A stretch of DNA of 64,000 nt from Cavenderia fasciculata (GCF_000203815.1 NW_004457737.1:992001-1056000), one strand, 5' to 3'. Counted from the first letter of the stretch, positions 32,946 to 44,481 are shown. Made by a program: numbers and translations. The notes: generated by a model from the letters alone, not told the origin.

Positions 32946-34798
32946 AAAGAGAAAGGGTAAAGAGTTAATTAATATTATTACTTGTAAAAATATATTTTTT
33001 TTTTTGCATACCAATTAATTGCCAAGTTTGACCACCGTTGGCGATCCATTCAGCATTGATGGCTGGGAATGGGAAGTCATAGTATTGAAGATCAAAGTTG
33101 TTGTAGGTGTTGTTGGCAATGATGCTTGGGTAGAGGGACGAGAGGAGGGCAGCACGTTCACTGGTTTGGTTACGGATGCTCTCGTCGGGGTTGAGCCATC
33201 CCCAACATGGGTTGACACCCAAACAGCTGAGGAACTCGTAGATGGTTTCGTAGGGGACGCCAACGGGATGGGTACGGTTCCAGAGGGTATCCCAGAGCAC
33301 ACGACCGTCGACAAGGCCGATAAAGACAACGTGCGAGCCATTGGGCAAGACAGTGTCGAGGTAGGTGAGGGTGGCCTCAATGTAGGCGACAAACTCGGAT
33401 GGCGTGGTCATGTGATCGAGGTTATGACTTTGGCTGCAAACGTCGTTACCGATGAGCTCGACAAAGACGAGGGCTGGTTGATCGGTTTGTTGGTTACGCG
33501 ATACTTCGCTGATGGTCTTGAGGATCGAGTCTGAGCTGCCGCCGTTGACTGCCAAATTTTGGAAGTCACGATGGTTGCACAGGTTACGTTCACGCATACG
33601 CATGTAGACAGAGTCGACTGGGATGGCTTCGGTCGATGGAACCCAACCAGTGTAGGCGGATCTGTGTGGCCAGTCAGCCTCGTCTTCAATGACGCTGAGA
33701 ATGTCAGTGTAGGTGGTCTTGTTGATCAAGGCGGCGGTCATCCATTCGGGTGGGATAGAGAAATGTGCACCGGCACTATCACCAGCAACAATCACACCCA
33801 ATTGGCCAGAGTTGGCACAAAGCATCTCTTCATAGGTTCCCGATGCATTGCTGCCCGAGATACCATTACAATTCCAATCGATTTGTGGTTCAGCATTATT
33901 ACTAACAACACCTGGATAAATTTCATTACTAAAATCATTACAATCCATACCTCTCCAATTATATCCTCTAAATGTTGGTACAACTAAAATAAATAGAAAG
34001 TAAATTATTAATATATATTTCCAAAAATATATATATATATATAATATTCATTTCTTTGACATACTTGAAAACTTATCAGAATCAAGATCTTCTAATGGTA
34101 AATGATCATTATCCCAAAGAGCATAGATCTTTTTCAACCAAGCCCATGGATTGTCATTGACTCTCTTTGATCCAGACAAGATTGGATTTGGTTTGCCTGA
34201 AAATGGACCAGTATAGGTAGATGTACTATTATACAATCTACATTGTGATCCAGTACATACTTGTAATGATAAACAAACATCATCAGCCTAAAATAAAGTT
34301 AAATATAATTAATATTAATATTATTATACAACACATCACATGATTGATACAAACATTCTTATTTTCAGCAAACAAAGCAATGATTTGATTACCATAGGTA
34401 TTAACCATATAGGTACAAAGTGAACCGACTTGACCTGGGAAATAACTGCAAATTTCGTCGAGTGTTTCTTCAATGCTCTTTTCATGGAGAACGCTCATTT
34501 GTTCTACCAATGATAAACCCTAGAGAGAAAAAGATAGAAATAAATAAACAATATTAATATCTTTGTGTAATATTATTATTATATTATCTGTTTGACTTAC
34601 GATGGTACAACCTAAACAACTCCAACCACCATATTGACCTCCTTGAAGTCCAGTAGTAATATGTTCGTTGATCAAATCATCAAACTTGATCTTGTGTTGA
34701 GTATTTTTTTGATTGTTGATTTTGACGTCAACAGCATCGATAAATGTCGATGCGAGTAATGATAGTACAACTATGAATACAATTAAATTTTTCATCAT
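32752..34798 (-). CDS. aoah: Acyloxyacyl hydrolase-like (saposin B + GDSL lipase)
   Basis: Secreted lipase related to animal AOAH, which removes secondary acyl chains from bacterial lipopolysaccharide. Exons: 34798-34601, 34519-34355, 34287-34065, 33983-33012, 32915-32752; sum 1722 bases, 573 residues, almost the length of human AOAH. The signal peptide is MMKNLIVFIVVLSLLASTFIDA. A saposin-B-like domain at about 50-150 has Cys pairs (WSCLGC, ICSYFPGQVGSLC, DVCLSLQVC). The GDSL catalytic domain has GVIVAGDSAGAHFSIPPEW with the nucleophile Ser, FVELIGNDVC, and the Asp-His end IDGFHPNQQAN; this closing motif lies on the last exon. A Ca-binding-like DCNDFSNEIYPGV stretch is present, as in AOAH. 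For a bacterivorous amoeba, digestion of LPS from food is the natural inference. The last exon is flanked by the 46-base inverted repeat. Confidence 0.92.
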
Positions 34799-36534
34799 TT
34801 TTTATAGTATATATATATGTGTGTGTTGATATCTCTTCTCTTCTATTTACGATGAAAAATAAATATAAAGAGTATTAATAAATAAATATCTCTATCTACA
34901 GATATATCTATCTAAAAAAAAAGTAGTAAGATTATTATTTGAATGTGGAGGGCGAGGCCGCAATCGTAAGATGTTTATCTAGAAAAAAAAAAAAAAAGAA
35001 AAGAAAAGAAAAATAGAGATAAGATAATTAATTGAAACTTGTTAATGAATATGATAATGATCGATGATTAATGAATGTGAAAGGTGTAGAGTAGAGCTAG
35101 CTAGGTAGGAAAGATAAGTCACAAAAATGTATATTTGCACGGCTTCCTTTGGGATATTTGATGATCCTTGGGCCACCTCAATGGCAATTGAAAGGAGAGG
35201 AGGGCTGTTGGGTGTTGTTGACATCAAAAAAGCAAGAGAGACGAAAAAGAAGAGGAAATTTGAGGTTGGAGGAGACCCTAGATATATGACCAGATTTTTG
35301 TTTTCATTGCCCTCGTTTCTTGATCTTTTGGGGAGCACCAAACTGACGATTTCTTTTGCAATGGGTCTGAAGAAGAATGTTCGACTTTTTTTCAATTTGT
35401 TTTTTTTAACGGAACCCCTTGGTTTATCCAAATATAATTACTGGTATTAGACACAGTAATTAACTTTGAGGAGAGAGTCTGACTTTTTACCAGATATCTC
35501 ATCTCAATTGAAAATATGTATCTGGTGGGGTTTAAAAGAGAAATTAATTTCGTAAATGTCTATCCCCTTTGAATTCAATTTTTTAAAAAATACTGTACAA
35601 ATAAAACCAAGACAACAAAGAGTACTTTATCTATGGTGTGATTCATTGTGATGTGATTCTGTTGATAAACAATAAATTAATTAATTTTTTGCCAATTATT
35701 TTTTCTACTCTTGTTGTGGTGTGCTCACAGTCAATCAAATCAATTCATATTATCTCAGTCTGAAAATCCAACTTTATAAATTATATAGTATTTAGAGTTT
35801 AGAGTATAATATGTCAACAATGTAACAAGAGCTTTTTTAACATGTCAACAGAAACTATCACTTTTACAAAAAAACGGGTACTCCCAAGATCAATCAACTC
35901 CAGCCAAAGATTCAGTGCTTGGCTACGCCTTTAGCAATATGGCTATTCATAACCCAACAAATTAGTTTAATAACCTTCAGATAAAAGTTGCATGGACTGT
36001 AATACGAAATTGAATTCTTGGATATCTTAGCGAAAGCTGGATCTTGGCAAACACTCATATTAAAAAAATATCCTCAATAGTATCCCGATGTTATATAGTA
36101 CATATGCTATCTTGAAACCATTTATTATTAAAAATCAAGTGCTTGTTTTAACTTTTTAAATGATTGATAGTTTATAAGAAAAAAAAGTATAATCAAGTAC
36201 TTGATTTTTAATTTAAATGTGTTTAATGGTCCAAGGCTTAATAAATACGTATGTTCATAGTAATAACAATAAGGTGGATAAATAGATAATAAAAAAAAAA
36301 AAAGTCTACACATTTAAATTCATTAATTTTCAATAGTTTATTTTTATTTATTTATTTATTTATTGTTTAGAAACTAACTAGCAATCAATAAAAAACAAGT
36401 AGTAGTTATCATGTTGATTTGTTTTAAAAATGGTTATAAATATATATATATATAGATGGTTGTTTTATAAAATTGATAAAGAGGAAGGAGGATGAGGAGA
36501 GTTTTACAAGGGTTGGGTTAGGGATCAATAATTA

Positions 36535-36568
<34 letters not shown>
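34799..36568. other. 1.8 kb intergenic region with weak open frames
   Basis: No gene I can defend. Between about 35120 and 35450 both strands are open (107 codons plus, 129 codons minus) and composition is less AT-rich than around it, which could be one real unknown exon or a decayed one. Around 35870-36060 a second slightly GC-richer patch has no frame of note. The segment 36530-36567 is a (GATT)n tetranucleotide run directly downstream of the next gene's stop. Confidence 0.45.
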
Positions 36569-36569
<1 letters not shown>

Positions 36570-36979
36570 TATAGAGATGATTTAGATTTTGGGAAATTTG
36601 GAATATCACGAATATGATGTTTGTTCAAATATTGAAGTGTCTTTGTAGTTTTAAGATATTCTTGCATAAACTCTAGTGTTGGCAAATATTCGATAAAATA
36701 TTTGTTAATGTAGAGTGATGTGATGGAATCACTACATGATACACCTTCAATGATTGGTTGATAAAACTCTTGGTTTCCTCCACCCATACACAATGTCTTT
36801 AGATTGGTATTACCTGTAAATGCCAATTCCATAGTATACTTTAAATCTGAAAGGTTGGTTTGTGGATCAGTCGAGAAATTCAACTCTACCAAATTGACTG
36901 GATTCGTTTCAACCATTTCAAATAATTTAACAAGTAATTCTAAAAATAGAAATTAAATATATAAATTAGTAATTGATTA

Positions 36980-37022
<43 letters not shown>

Positions 37023-39698
37023 TAAATTTTGTTTGTTTTTTTTACCTTTTCCAACTAAACCAATAAGTTCCAAAGATTTAAGAGATTTGTTATAATTTTC
37101 AACATTTGTTTTAAAAGAGTCGAAAAACTTTGGAGTGATATAAGAGACGTTGATAGAGAGTGTAGTGATGGTACGGTTGGCGAAAAAGACAGAGTCAAAG
37201 ACGGTGGCAGAGATGCAACGAACATAAGTGTCATCACCTTTGGGATCAGCACCGAGATTGTTGATGGCCAGTTTCTTGATGGACTTGTTTTCGGCAATGT
37301 ATCTGTGCAACTTTTGCATCGACTCTTTCATGGGCTCGTTCTCATCGGGTGCACACCAAGGGTGCTCTGAACGATGGTCAATAACGAGCTCGCGCAAGTG
37401 CGCTAGCTTTAACCATATACGTAGGATGGCAAAGTGTAGGACACCATGGTCACTACGGAACCGGATGCTCTGCAAGTTGTGACTGGCAGCCAGCGCATCT
37501 TGGATACTGTCCATACACGTTTGAGCACCTGTACTTCCATCGGCCAGTTTTCTAGCCTCAATGTCAAAGTGCAAGATGTTGTAGCTCATCGAGAGTATCG
37601 TGTCGGCCAACTCGCTAAAGCGTGTCTCGCGGTTCGTTTCAAAGTGGATAGTGTCAATGTTTTCCAGACATCTCCCTCGGAACACTCTGCCAACTTGTTT
37701 GGTCAGGATATTAGAGACATGGATTGACTTTAGTGGGTATGGGTCAACTGGCTTGGACCGTTTGCTCAAGTAGTATTTGGACAAACTGAATGCATTCAAT
37801 GTCTCACCAATACACTTTTCCTTTTTAATTCTAGCTGCCATCTCTTCTTCATCTTCTTCATTGTCAGAGTCATCTTGAATATCTTTATGTAATTCCGAGT
37901 TGACTTCATCATCGTCTTGTACCTCATAATAGTACTCGTCGTCACTGTCACTATCTTCTTCTTCTTCTTCATCTTCATAGTCATCCTCTTCATCTGACGA
38001 ATCACCTTCATCGTCTGAACCAAGCTCTACGAGTGACAAAAACTTGGTCTTGGTGTCGACCTCGTTGTGGGGAAGGAATGCCCTGAGATCTACCGACTCG
38101 ATACGCTTGACCAGTTGACAACGCATGTTTTCAGCAGCTTCACCTCCAATGGCACGTCTGACATATGGCAGTGGGATGGCAGGTGTATAGTCGAGATGAG
38201 TGATGGTACTCGACACTGTGTTGAACCATTGGCGACTGACCAATGCCAAACTCCACATAAACGAATGGTACGCCACAAATCTACCTCCACGCCCCCTTCT
38301 ATTATTAGTGTCTTGAAGCAACATTAACAATATCTTGTCTTCCAAATCCCTTGGTAAAGTACCTTGATGTATTTGATTTGGATCGATTGGTAACAAGTAG
38401 TTAGCTGCTTGAGTAGTCTGTTGTTGTTGATGATTATCAGCAATGACTAAATGCTCCAATTTCTTTCTAACATCTTCATCACCACGTGGTTTCAAAGGTG
38501 TTGCAGTCTTTGTAATGACTGACATTATCTTTGATGGTGTCTTTTCATGTTTCTTTTGTCTCTTTATATTCTTTGTTGTTGATGATTCATCATCTGATAA
38601 TTCTCCCTCTCCTTTTTCAGATTCCTCTGATTCTTCCACTTGTTGTTGATGTTCCATCTTTTGAGGTGTTTGTACAATTTCTTTTTGGGAAATATTTTCC
38701 ACGACCACTACCTCTTGTTGAATATCCAATTCCTCTTCAGTTGTTTCACTATCATCCTCTTCTTCTTCATCACCAATTTGAAGTTGACTAATGTTGGTTG
38801 GCAATTCATCACTTTCGTCAAAGATGACTACTTTTGGTTGGACTTGTTCAGACTCTGACTCTGATTCAGGGTCTGATCCAATAGACACTGATCCAGATGC
38901 AGATGCTGATTCAGATTCAGTATCTGATTGTTGTGATTCAGACTCTGATTCTGATTCTGATTCATCTTCTTGATCATCCTTGTCAATTCCAAGTTGTTTA
39001 CAAATATGTTCAACCATGAGTGCTTTTCTTGGTGGTATCTTTGTGCTTGGGACACCTTTGTAATACTTGGCTTTGAGAGTAATCACAGTCATATTTTCCA
39101 ACATTTCTCTTGTCACTTTTGGTTCTTCTTCCTCCTCTTTCTTTTCCTCCTCTTCCTCTTCATCTGATGTTGGTGGTGTTGTCTCCTTTTTGGTTGGTTG
39201 TTTCTTGGTGATGGTTGTTTTAGATGTAGTTGTTGGAACTTGTTTCTTTTTTGGTTTCTCCTCTTCTTCTTCCTCGTCTGATGAATCTGATTGTGGTTGA
39301 GGTTGTTGTTGCTTTTTAACCAATGGTCTTTTCTTTGCAGTTGCTGATTTTGGTAATATTGTCACTCTCTTTCTTTGAATTGGTTTGTCGTCGTCTTCTT
39401 CAGATGATGATGTGCCATCATCATCATCATTCTTTGATTTGTTTTGTTTTTCCTCATCACTATCACTATCACTATCACTAGTATCCACATTGATGACCAC
39501 AGGAGCAGGTTTCTTCTTTTGAATGATTTTCTTTGATTTAACAAGTCCATGTTTCTCGATGATGTTGATGAGCATAGCCTTTGACTTTGGCATTTTCAAC
39601 TTTGCAAACTCTTTAGCTGACATCTTGTCTTGGATGATCGCCTTTAGTTGAAACATCTTTAGCTTTGATAAATATTCCAGTGTTGTTGGAACCTCCAT
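36569..39698 (-). CDS. Acidic SAP/F-box-like/LRR protein, dictyostelid type
   Basis: Exons: 39698-37046 and 36939-36569; sum 3024 bases, 1007 residues. The N-terminus holds a SAP-like helix pair (LEYLSKLKMFQLKAIIQDK...KSKAMLINIIEKHGL, residues 5-50), and a second similar unit lies near 193-237 (VTLKAKYYKGVP-type, ending EHICKQLGI). Between and after them are long Glu/Asp/Ser/Lys stretches. At about 450-510 an F-box-like motif reads LPRDLEDKILLMLLQD...SLALVSRQWFNTVSS. The C-terminal third has irregular leucine-rich repeats, for example HNLQSIRFRSD and HLRELVIDHRSE. This layout, F-box then LRR, suggests an SCF-type substrate adaptor, and the SAP units suggest a nuclear or DNA-associated place; both are inference. 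The intron is largely a (GATT)n run that stays open in frame, so retention would add Asn-Gln-Ser-Ile repeats and then stop. Confidence 0.8.
36973..37021. repeat. (GATT)n tetranucleotide repeat inside an intron
   Basis: About eleven GATT units fill the single intron of the SAP/F-box-like gene. A second GATT run (36536-36567) lies just after that gene's stop codon. Tetranucleotide runs of this length are likely to vary in length between strains. Confidence 0.9.
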
Positions 39699-40199
39699 CT
39701 TGTTGTTCTTGTTTATTTATCTTTTTTAAATCTTGATATTTTAATAATCGATCAATATTTTCTTATTCTTTTATTATTATTATTATAGTATTATATATCT
39801 ATTGATTGTTGTGTTGTATTGTGTTGTTGTAATGTATAGTGCGAATAAACTTTCAAGATTGATATTGACCATCAATATTGAATGATTCATGTTTGTTTTT
39901 TTTAAATTTTGGCGCCAATTTATGATTATGTGTTTCGCTTAATTGTTTTTTGAAGTACGATCATAAACCAAGTTTAAATAATTATTTTTAATAATAATAA
40001 AAATAAAAAATAATAAGAGGATGTTGGTGTTCTTGAACATCTTGAGAAAGAAAATAATCATTATTTATTTTATTTTTAAATATCTCATGATCATTAGATT
40101 TAATGTATGTCAAGGAATTCTCAGAAATGAGCAATATTTAATTTATTTTTTATTTTGTTTGGGTCAGATGTCTTTGTTCATTCATTGCACACACAGAAG
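39699..40199. promoter_or_regulatory. Bidirectional promoter of F-box-like and RDM1-like genes
   Basis: 500 bases between divergent start codons. AT-rich, with one clear exception: TTTTGGCGCCAA at 39907-39918. This is a nearly symmetric E2F-type site that can be read on both strands (TTTGGCGC). It is the only G/C cluster in the interval. The remainder is A/T runs and ATTATT repeats. Confidence 0.5.
39907..39918. promoter_or_regulatory. E2F-like palindromic site
   Basis: TTTTGGCGCCAA matches TTTSSCGC and is almost its own reverse complement. It sits 208 bases before one ATG and about 280 bases from the other. The RDM1-like product is a DNA-repair-type protein, so S-phase control would make sense; binding is inferred. 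Confidence 0.45.
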
Positions 40200-41269
40200 A
40201 TGGATAATAATAATAATAATAATATAACAGATGATGGCGGAGGTGCAAACATAGTCTACAACGATGATCATTTAATTGATAAAGAGATTGATGAAATAGC
40301 ATCATTTAATAATAATAATAATAATAATAATGGTCAGTTGGGAACGACTACGATGGTCATATCACAACCACTCGCTACGACTACAAATACTCAAATGACA
40401 ACGACACAAGCACCAACTTCACAACCAGTAAACAATCTTAGTCGAATACCACTTCAAAAGAGTTTGGTAAAGAGACCTGATATCAACATCATCACATCTG
40501 AACTAATCCTTTTAAAACATTATCCATCACCTGCATCTTGTCTGTTTGTTAGAAATATGACTCAAAATGTAACAAAAGATGATCTATATTTAATATATTC
40601 TCCATTGGGTTACTTGTGTGATGTCTATAAGTTTGATGATTGTAAGTCACTGTGATATCACTTCTCTCTCTAATCGACTCTATTTATCTAATCCTTTTTT
40701 ATTTATGTTTAGATGCAATTATTAGATACTTTTCAGTGATTGATGCACAAAGAGCCTATTTAGAAACATATGGTAAACTTATCGATGGATACCCTCTTCG
40801 TGTATCATTCTCTTCACCAAAGTCGACAAGGGAACCAAAACCATTGACACATGATTTGGCAGTTGGATTACTGAATCATTTTATTGGATTCAATGGATGG
40901 AGTTCAAAGATTGACGCCTCTGAAGTTGTATCGTGGGATGAACACGTTGGTGAGGAGAGTGCCAAATACTTTTCATGTCAAGTAAACTCTCAGGTTACCA
41001 TCACCTCAAGAGATGGGATGCAGTCCAAGTCGGGTATAGCGGGTGGTTTCTGTGAGTATTCAGAATGTCAACTCGAGGCTCTAGGCAATGCAAAGAAATA
41101 CAGTATTTCAAATGCAAGAAAAGAGGTGTTTAAAACAATGGCCATCGTCATTGTAGACAATATCCGTTTGATTCATTTCCTTGATCAACCAACTGATGAA
41201 CAAGTTGATAATAATCTTCCTATTGCTACTCAACAAACTCAACAACCACAAATATTGCAACCAAATTAG
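40200..41269 (+). CDS. RDM1-like protein (RRM plus RAD52 motif)
   Basis: Exons: 40200-40641 and 40713-41269; sum 999 bases, 332 residues. The start chosen is the ATG at 40200 before the Asn run; the frame is open a little further upstream but has no better ATG. After a low-complexity N-terminus of about 110 residues, an RNA-recognition-type fold appears (CLFVRNMTQNVTKDDLYLIY, then YAIIRYFSVIDAQRAYLETY and PLRVSF). The next part, HDLAVGLLNHFIGFNGWSSKI...SAKYFSCQVNSQVTI...AKKYSISNARKEVFKTMAIVIV, follows the 'RAD52 motif' part of vertebrate RDM1 as I recall it (ALALNSSKCQELANYYFGFNG and AIQKALSDAFQKLLIVV). RDM1 binds DNA and RNA and is linked to the response to DNA damage. The assignment rests on pattern and recall, not on a search. 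It is divergent from the F-box-like gene, with a shared E2F-like site. Confidence 0.75.
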
Positions 41270-41493
41270 GTGGATATATAGTAGTAGTAAATAAATAATG
41301 TAAATAATGATTTGTTAAAATATACAATACGGCCACACAAATGGCAGTATTAAAAAGGTTTAAATATATTTATTATATGTTATGTACAGTTGAGAAGGGC
41401 AATTCCTAAGAGGTGGACCCCAATCGGTTAAATGAACAGGCGGCTTGAATAGCAGATCGATGCTATCAATATTAGTGAATTGGATCGGAGAAA

Positions 41494-42033
41494 CTATTCT
41501 TTAGTTTCAAGGCTTGGACCTTGGGGATCTTTGCGGTCTTTGGTACGGAGACTGAGTGTCGGACGTACTCGTTTGTCGCGAGGTTGGCGTGGTTTGAACT
41601 TCTTGGGGCTACCCTCTGGACGAAACTTGTTGGGGCTACCCTCTTCTGGACGAGATATATTGCAGCCAGTGAGATAGTCCTTAATCGAATCGAGCTCGGA
41701 TTTAAACTTACAGCCTTCAAGGTTTTGGATCCACTCCAACCATTGAATGGTGTCCTCACGGTGGCTATGGAAATGTGAGTTGTAATTCTTGAGATAAAAA
41801 TCCATTGGGTACTTCAATGCCAATATGAGTTCTTTTGACTGGCATTGAGGAGGAATAATAAGGACCAGCATTTTGACCAACTCAAGAATCTGGTCTTGGG
41901 TTGGTGTTGTCGAGAGCATGATTTCTTTCATGCGAACAACATATAACAATAATGTTTCGTGGTCCCCTAGATCTCCTAGGCGAAAATCTTGAAGAAAATT
42001 CAAAATACGCTCTATGTTGATTGGTGTCTTCAT
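41494..42033 (-). CDS. Unknown 179-residue protein
   Basis: Single exon with an ATG start. The first 110 residues look like an all-helical fold (IERILNFLQDFRLGDLGDHETLLLYVV and DQILELVKMLVLIIPP). The last 55 are basic and low complexity, with an imperfect repeat EEGSPNKFRPEGSPKKFKP, and end in lysines and arginines typical of nucleic-acid-binding tails. There is no membrane helix or signal. Convergent with the RDM1-like gene, 224 bases apart. I recognise no family. The codon pattern and lack of stops over 540 bases in a tract of mixed composition favour a real gene. Confidence 0.65.
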   Translation of the reverse strand: MKTPINIERILNFLQDFRLGDLGDHETLLLYVVRMKEIMLSTTPTQDQILELVKMLVLIIPPQCQSKELILALKYPMDFYLKNYNSHFHSHREDTIQWLEWIQNLEGCKFKSELDSIKDYLTGCNISRPEEGSPNKFRPEGSPKKFKPRQPRDKRVRPTLSLRTKDRKDPQGPSLETKE

Positions 42034-42956
42034 GGTGTTGACTACAGTGATGATGGATTGGTACCTGATGGTACAGATGATTGAACTGCTTTGTGTGTGA
42101 TGAGTATTATTAATTATAATTATTATTATTATGATTATGATAAATCTACTGCCTATTAGGTTGCAGTGATGTATGAGGAAGAAAAAGAGTAAGGAGACTA
42201 GACAAAGAAAGAAAAAGAAAGAAAGAAAGAAAGAAAGAAAGAGACCTTTAAGTTAGTGATTGATTGAAACTTAGCTAATAACTCCTCTCTTGTTGTTCTA
42301 TTTGCTAACTCATACCTTTTATCTATTCGTAATTCGAATCTTTAAACGATGTTGTGTGTGGTGTGTGTGTGTGTGTTTAATATAAGTGTTTAATATAAGT
42401 GTAGTGCGGTGAGAATATTATTATTAAATTTTTTTAATGTCAAGTTTCATCATTTTTGCGAACTTCACTCTGTCCAGTGTGTCTATACCACCACACACCG
42501 ACAGAATAATATTTTTGGAACAACAACACCTGTCCAACAAGATATGATAAACTTTGCACTGATCCTGCCTCATCTGTTAAACTCAACCTTGGAACTAACA
42601 TAACCTGTTGAGTTAACTATATACTCTACTGTGTTGTTGCTATGCACAGCAAAAAATCTGAGCTATCCTGGCTCCCACATTTTTGCTTAGTCTGATGCTA
42701 TTGCTGAGTCTAAAAATTATTTGGTTGTAGAACTGCTGATGCTGTGTGCGGAAAATGGGCTCCATCTTTTTTGATGCAAGACCTCAGACCCAAAATTTTA
42801 ATTCATGAAAATTAATAAAAAAAAATAAAAAAAAATCAGCAGAACGGATTACATTTGTGACCCAGAATCGGGAAATGGTGGTAGAAGATCTTTGGAGATT
42901 CGCGCAACTTTACTCTGTTCAAAGAAACCAAAGTATCCCTCTTTGGTCATTATTTA
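42034..42956. other. 0.9 kb intergenic region with a hairpin
   Basis: Contains GAAA-type runs near 42210-42240 and (GT)n near 42350-42375. At 42648-42687 there is a 40-base double hairpin: AGCAAAAA pairs with TTTTTGCT, and inside it GAGC (42660-42663) pairs with GCTC (42671-42674). The next 250 bases are richer in G/C than usual. No open frame longer than 64 codons is credible, and no RNA family was recognised. Confidence 0.5.
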
Positions 42957-44103
42957 TTATTTGTCAACTGAGTTGAAAAGCTTTTTAATCTCTTCATAGG
43001 CCAATAAAGTAATAGATGAATTTGGAATAACACGAAGAGTATTTGGTATGACACCACGATAGAAACCAATCACACCCTCTGCCTTTAGAATCTTTTTGGC
43101 TACATCCCAAGTACCATTGTAAGTGACTCCCTTTTCCTTGGTTGCTATATTTCTTTCATCTTGAAGTCTAGTCTTGATCACTTGGAATGGATACAAAATA
43201 GTGCTAGCTAAAAACTTTGATATACTTCCTGCTATAAATATTTCTGTTGATGTCTAGAATATTAAAATATTAATGAAATGAATATATATTAATATTTATG
43301 GATCAATACAAAATAATATATATATAAATATATATAGTTTAACTACATACCAAATTATTAATAGGTTTATCAGATAATCTTGCAAAGTATAATTTAATTT
43401 CATCGTAACAAGACATTTGAATGCCACCATGAAAAGTCAACCAAAGTGCTGGTACTACACCTTTGTACAGTCCAAAGAATCCTTCGTATTGGACAGTCTT
43501 TCGAACACCATCAAAGAAACTGGTATAGTATCGGTCACTACCCGGTACTTGTAATTGCATTCTAGTCTTTATCATAAATATTGGATTGGTGATGAATACT
43601 TGTGTTACACCGGCTGCTACACCGGCCACAAAGTTTATGTGAAATTGTGATGATAATGTCGACGACGACTGAGACTGACTACTAATATTTAAAAGGTTGC
43701 TATCTTTTAAACCAGTTTTAAATCTTTCATAAAATTGCATATATAGACCCCATGCCAAACCATTGGCAACAATAGTCGGTCCGATACCTCTCCAAAATTG
43801 ACCAACTCCTTCATTTTTAACAATCGATACAAATGTATTAAAGAATCCACCACCATTACTATGAGAGGGAGTTATCACAGTTGTAGCACCCTTGGTTTGT
43901 ACTCCAAATCCACTACCTTGTAATCTAACTTTAATCAAATCCAATGGTTGTAGTACAAGTATAGCAACTGATGATCCCAATGATGCTGATAATCCATCAA
44001 CCCCTAAACAACAAACAAACAAACAAACAAATGTTAGCAAATATATAGATATAATTGTTCATTTCATTCACTTACATGGTCGTTGATTTCTTGTTGGTTC
44101 CAT
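42957..44103 (-). CDS. Mitochondrial carrier, SLC25A32 (folate/FAD)-like
   Basis: Six-helix transporter of the inner mitochondrial membrane. Exons: 44103-44076, 44003-43351, 43253-42957; sum 978 bases, 325 residues. All three carrier repeats show their signatures: PLDLIKVRLQ in repeat 1, NPIFMIKTRMQLQ in repeat 2 and YPFQVIKTRLQDER in repeat 3, each followed by an EG..GFYRG-type stretch. Details such as RGIGPTIVANGLAWGLYMQFYE, GLYKGVVPALWLTFHGGIQMSCYDE and GVIPNTLRVIPNSSITLLAYEE resemble SLC25A32 and its yeast kin (FLX1, pyrimidine/NAD carriers) more than ADP/ATP carriers, so folate, FAD or a pyridine nucleotide is the likely cargo. Divergent from Pam18, another mitochondrial gene. Confidence 0.9.
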
Positions 44104-44481
44104 TTCTCTCTATCTCTTTCCTTTTTAGTTGATGACTATCTTGTGGTTGTAATTTGTGTCTATAATATTAATGATAGATAAGAGTCGATTGTAGTTGTAG
44201 TTGTTGTTAAAGTGATCACCTCTCTACCTCTTCAACTACTAACTCATCTCGCTTCTTTCAAATGATGAATGTATAATATAAATAATTAAAATGAATGGTT
44301 GCCGAATCAATGATTGATTGAATGAACATGCCGACGATTCACTCAACATTCTTTCTATTCCGTATGATTTTTTTTAAGAGAGAGGTGTGAAAACTCATCA
44401 TTAGTCGTCAACGACTTTACTTTAATTTCATTGTTTGTTTACATTCATAATATTTATATTTATAGAAAGAGATATAGAAAG
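44104..44481. promoter_or_regulatory. Bidirectional promoter of two mitochondrial-protein genes
   Basis: 378 bases between the divergent starts of the carrier and Pam18. AT-rich, with poly-T near 44360 and pyrimidine-rich stretches. No palindromic factor site was recognised. The pairing of two genes for inner-membrane mitochondrial proteins suggests joint expression. Confidence 0.4.

Noticed and set aside
35042-35450. Overlapping open frames on both strands (107 and 129 codons)
   Set aside because: They cover the same DNA in opposite directions, resemble no family, have homopolymer-driven Phe/Lys runs and no introns. At most one could be real and nothing favours either.
42957-44103. ADP/ATP carrier
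   Set aside because: The RRRMMM signature of ADP/ATP carriers is absent, and residues around the third repeat fit the folate/FAD group.
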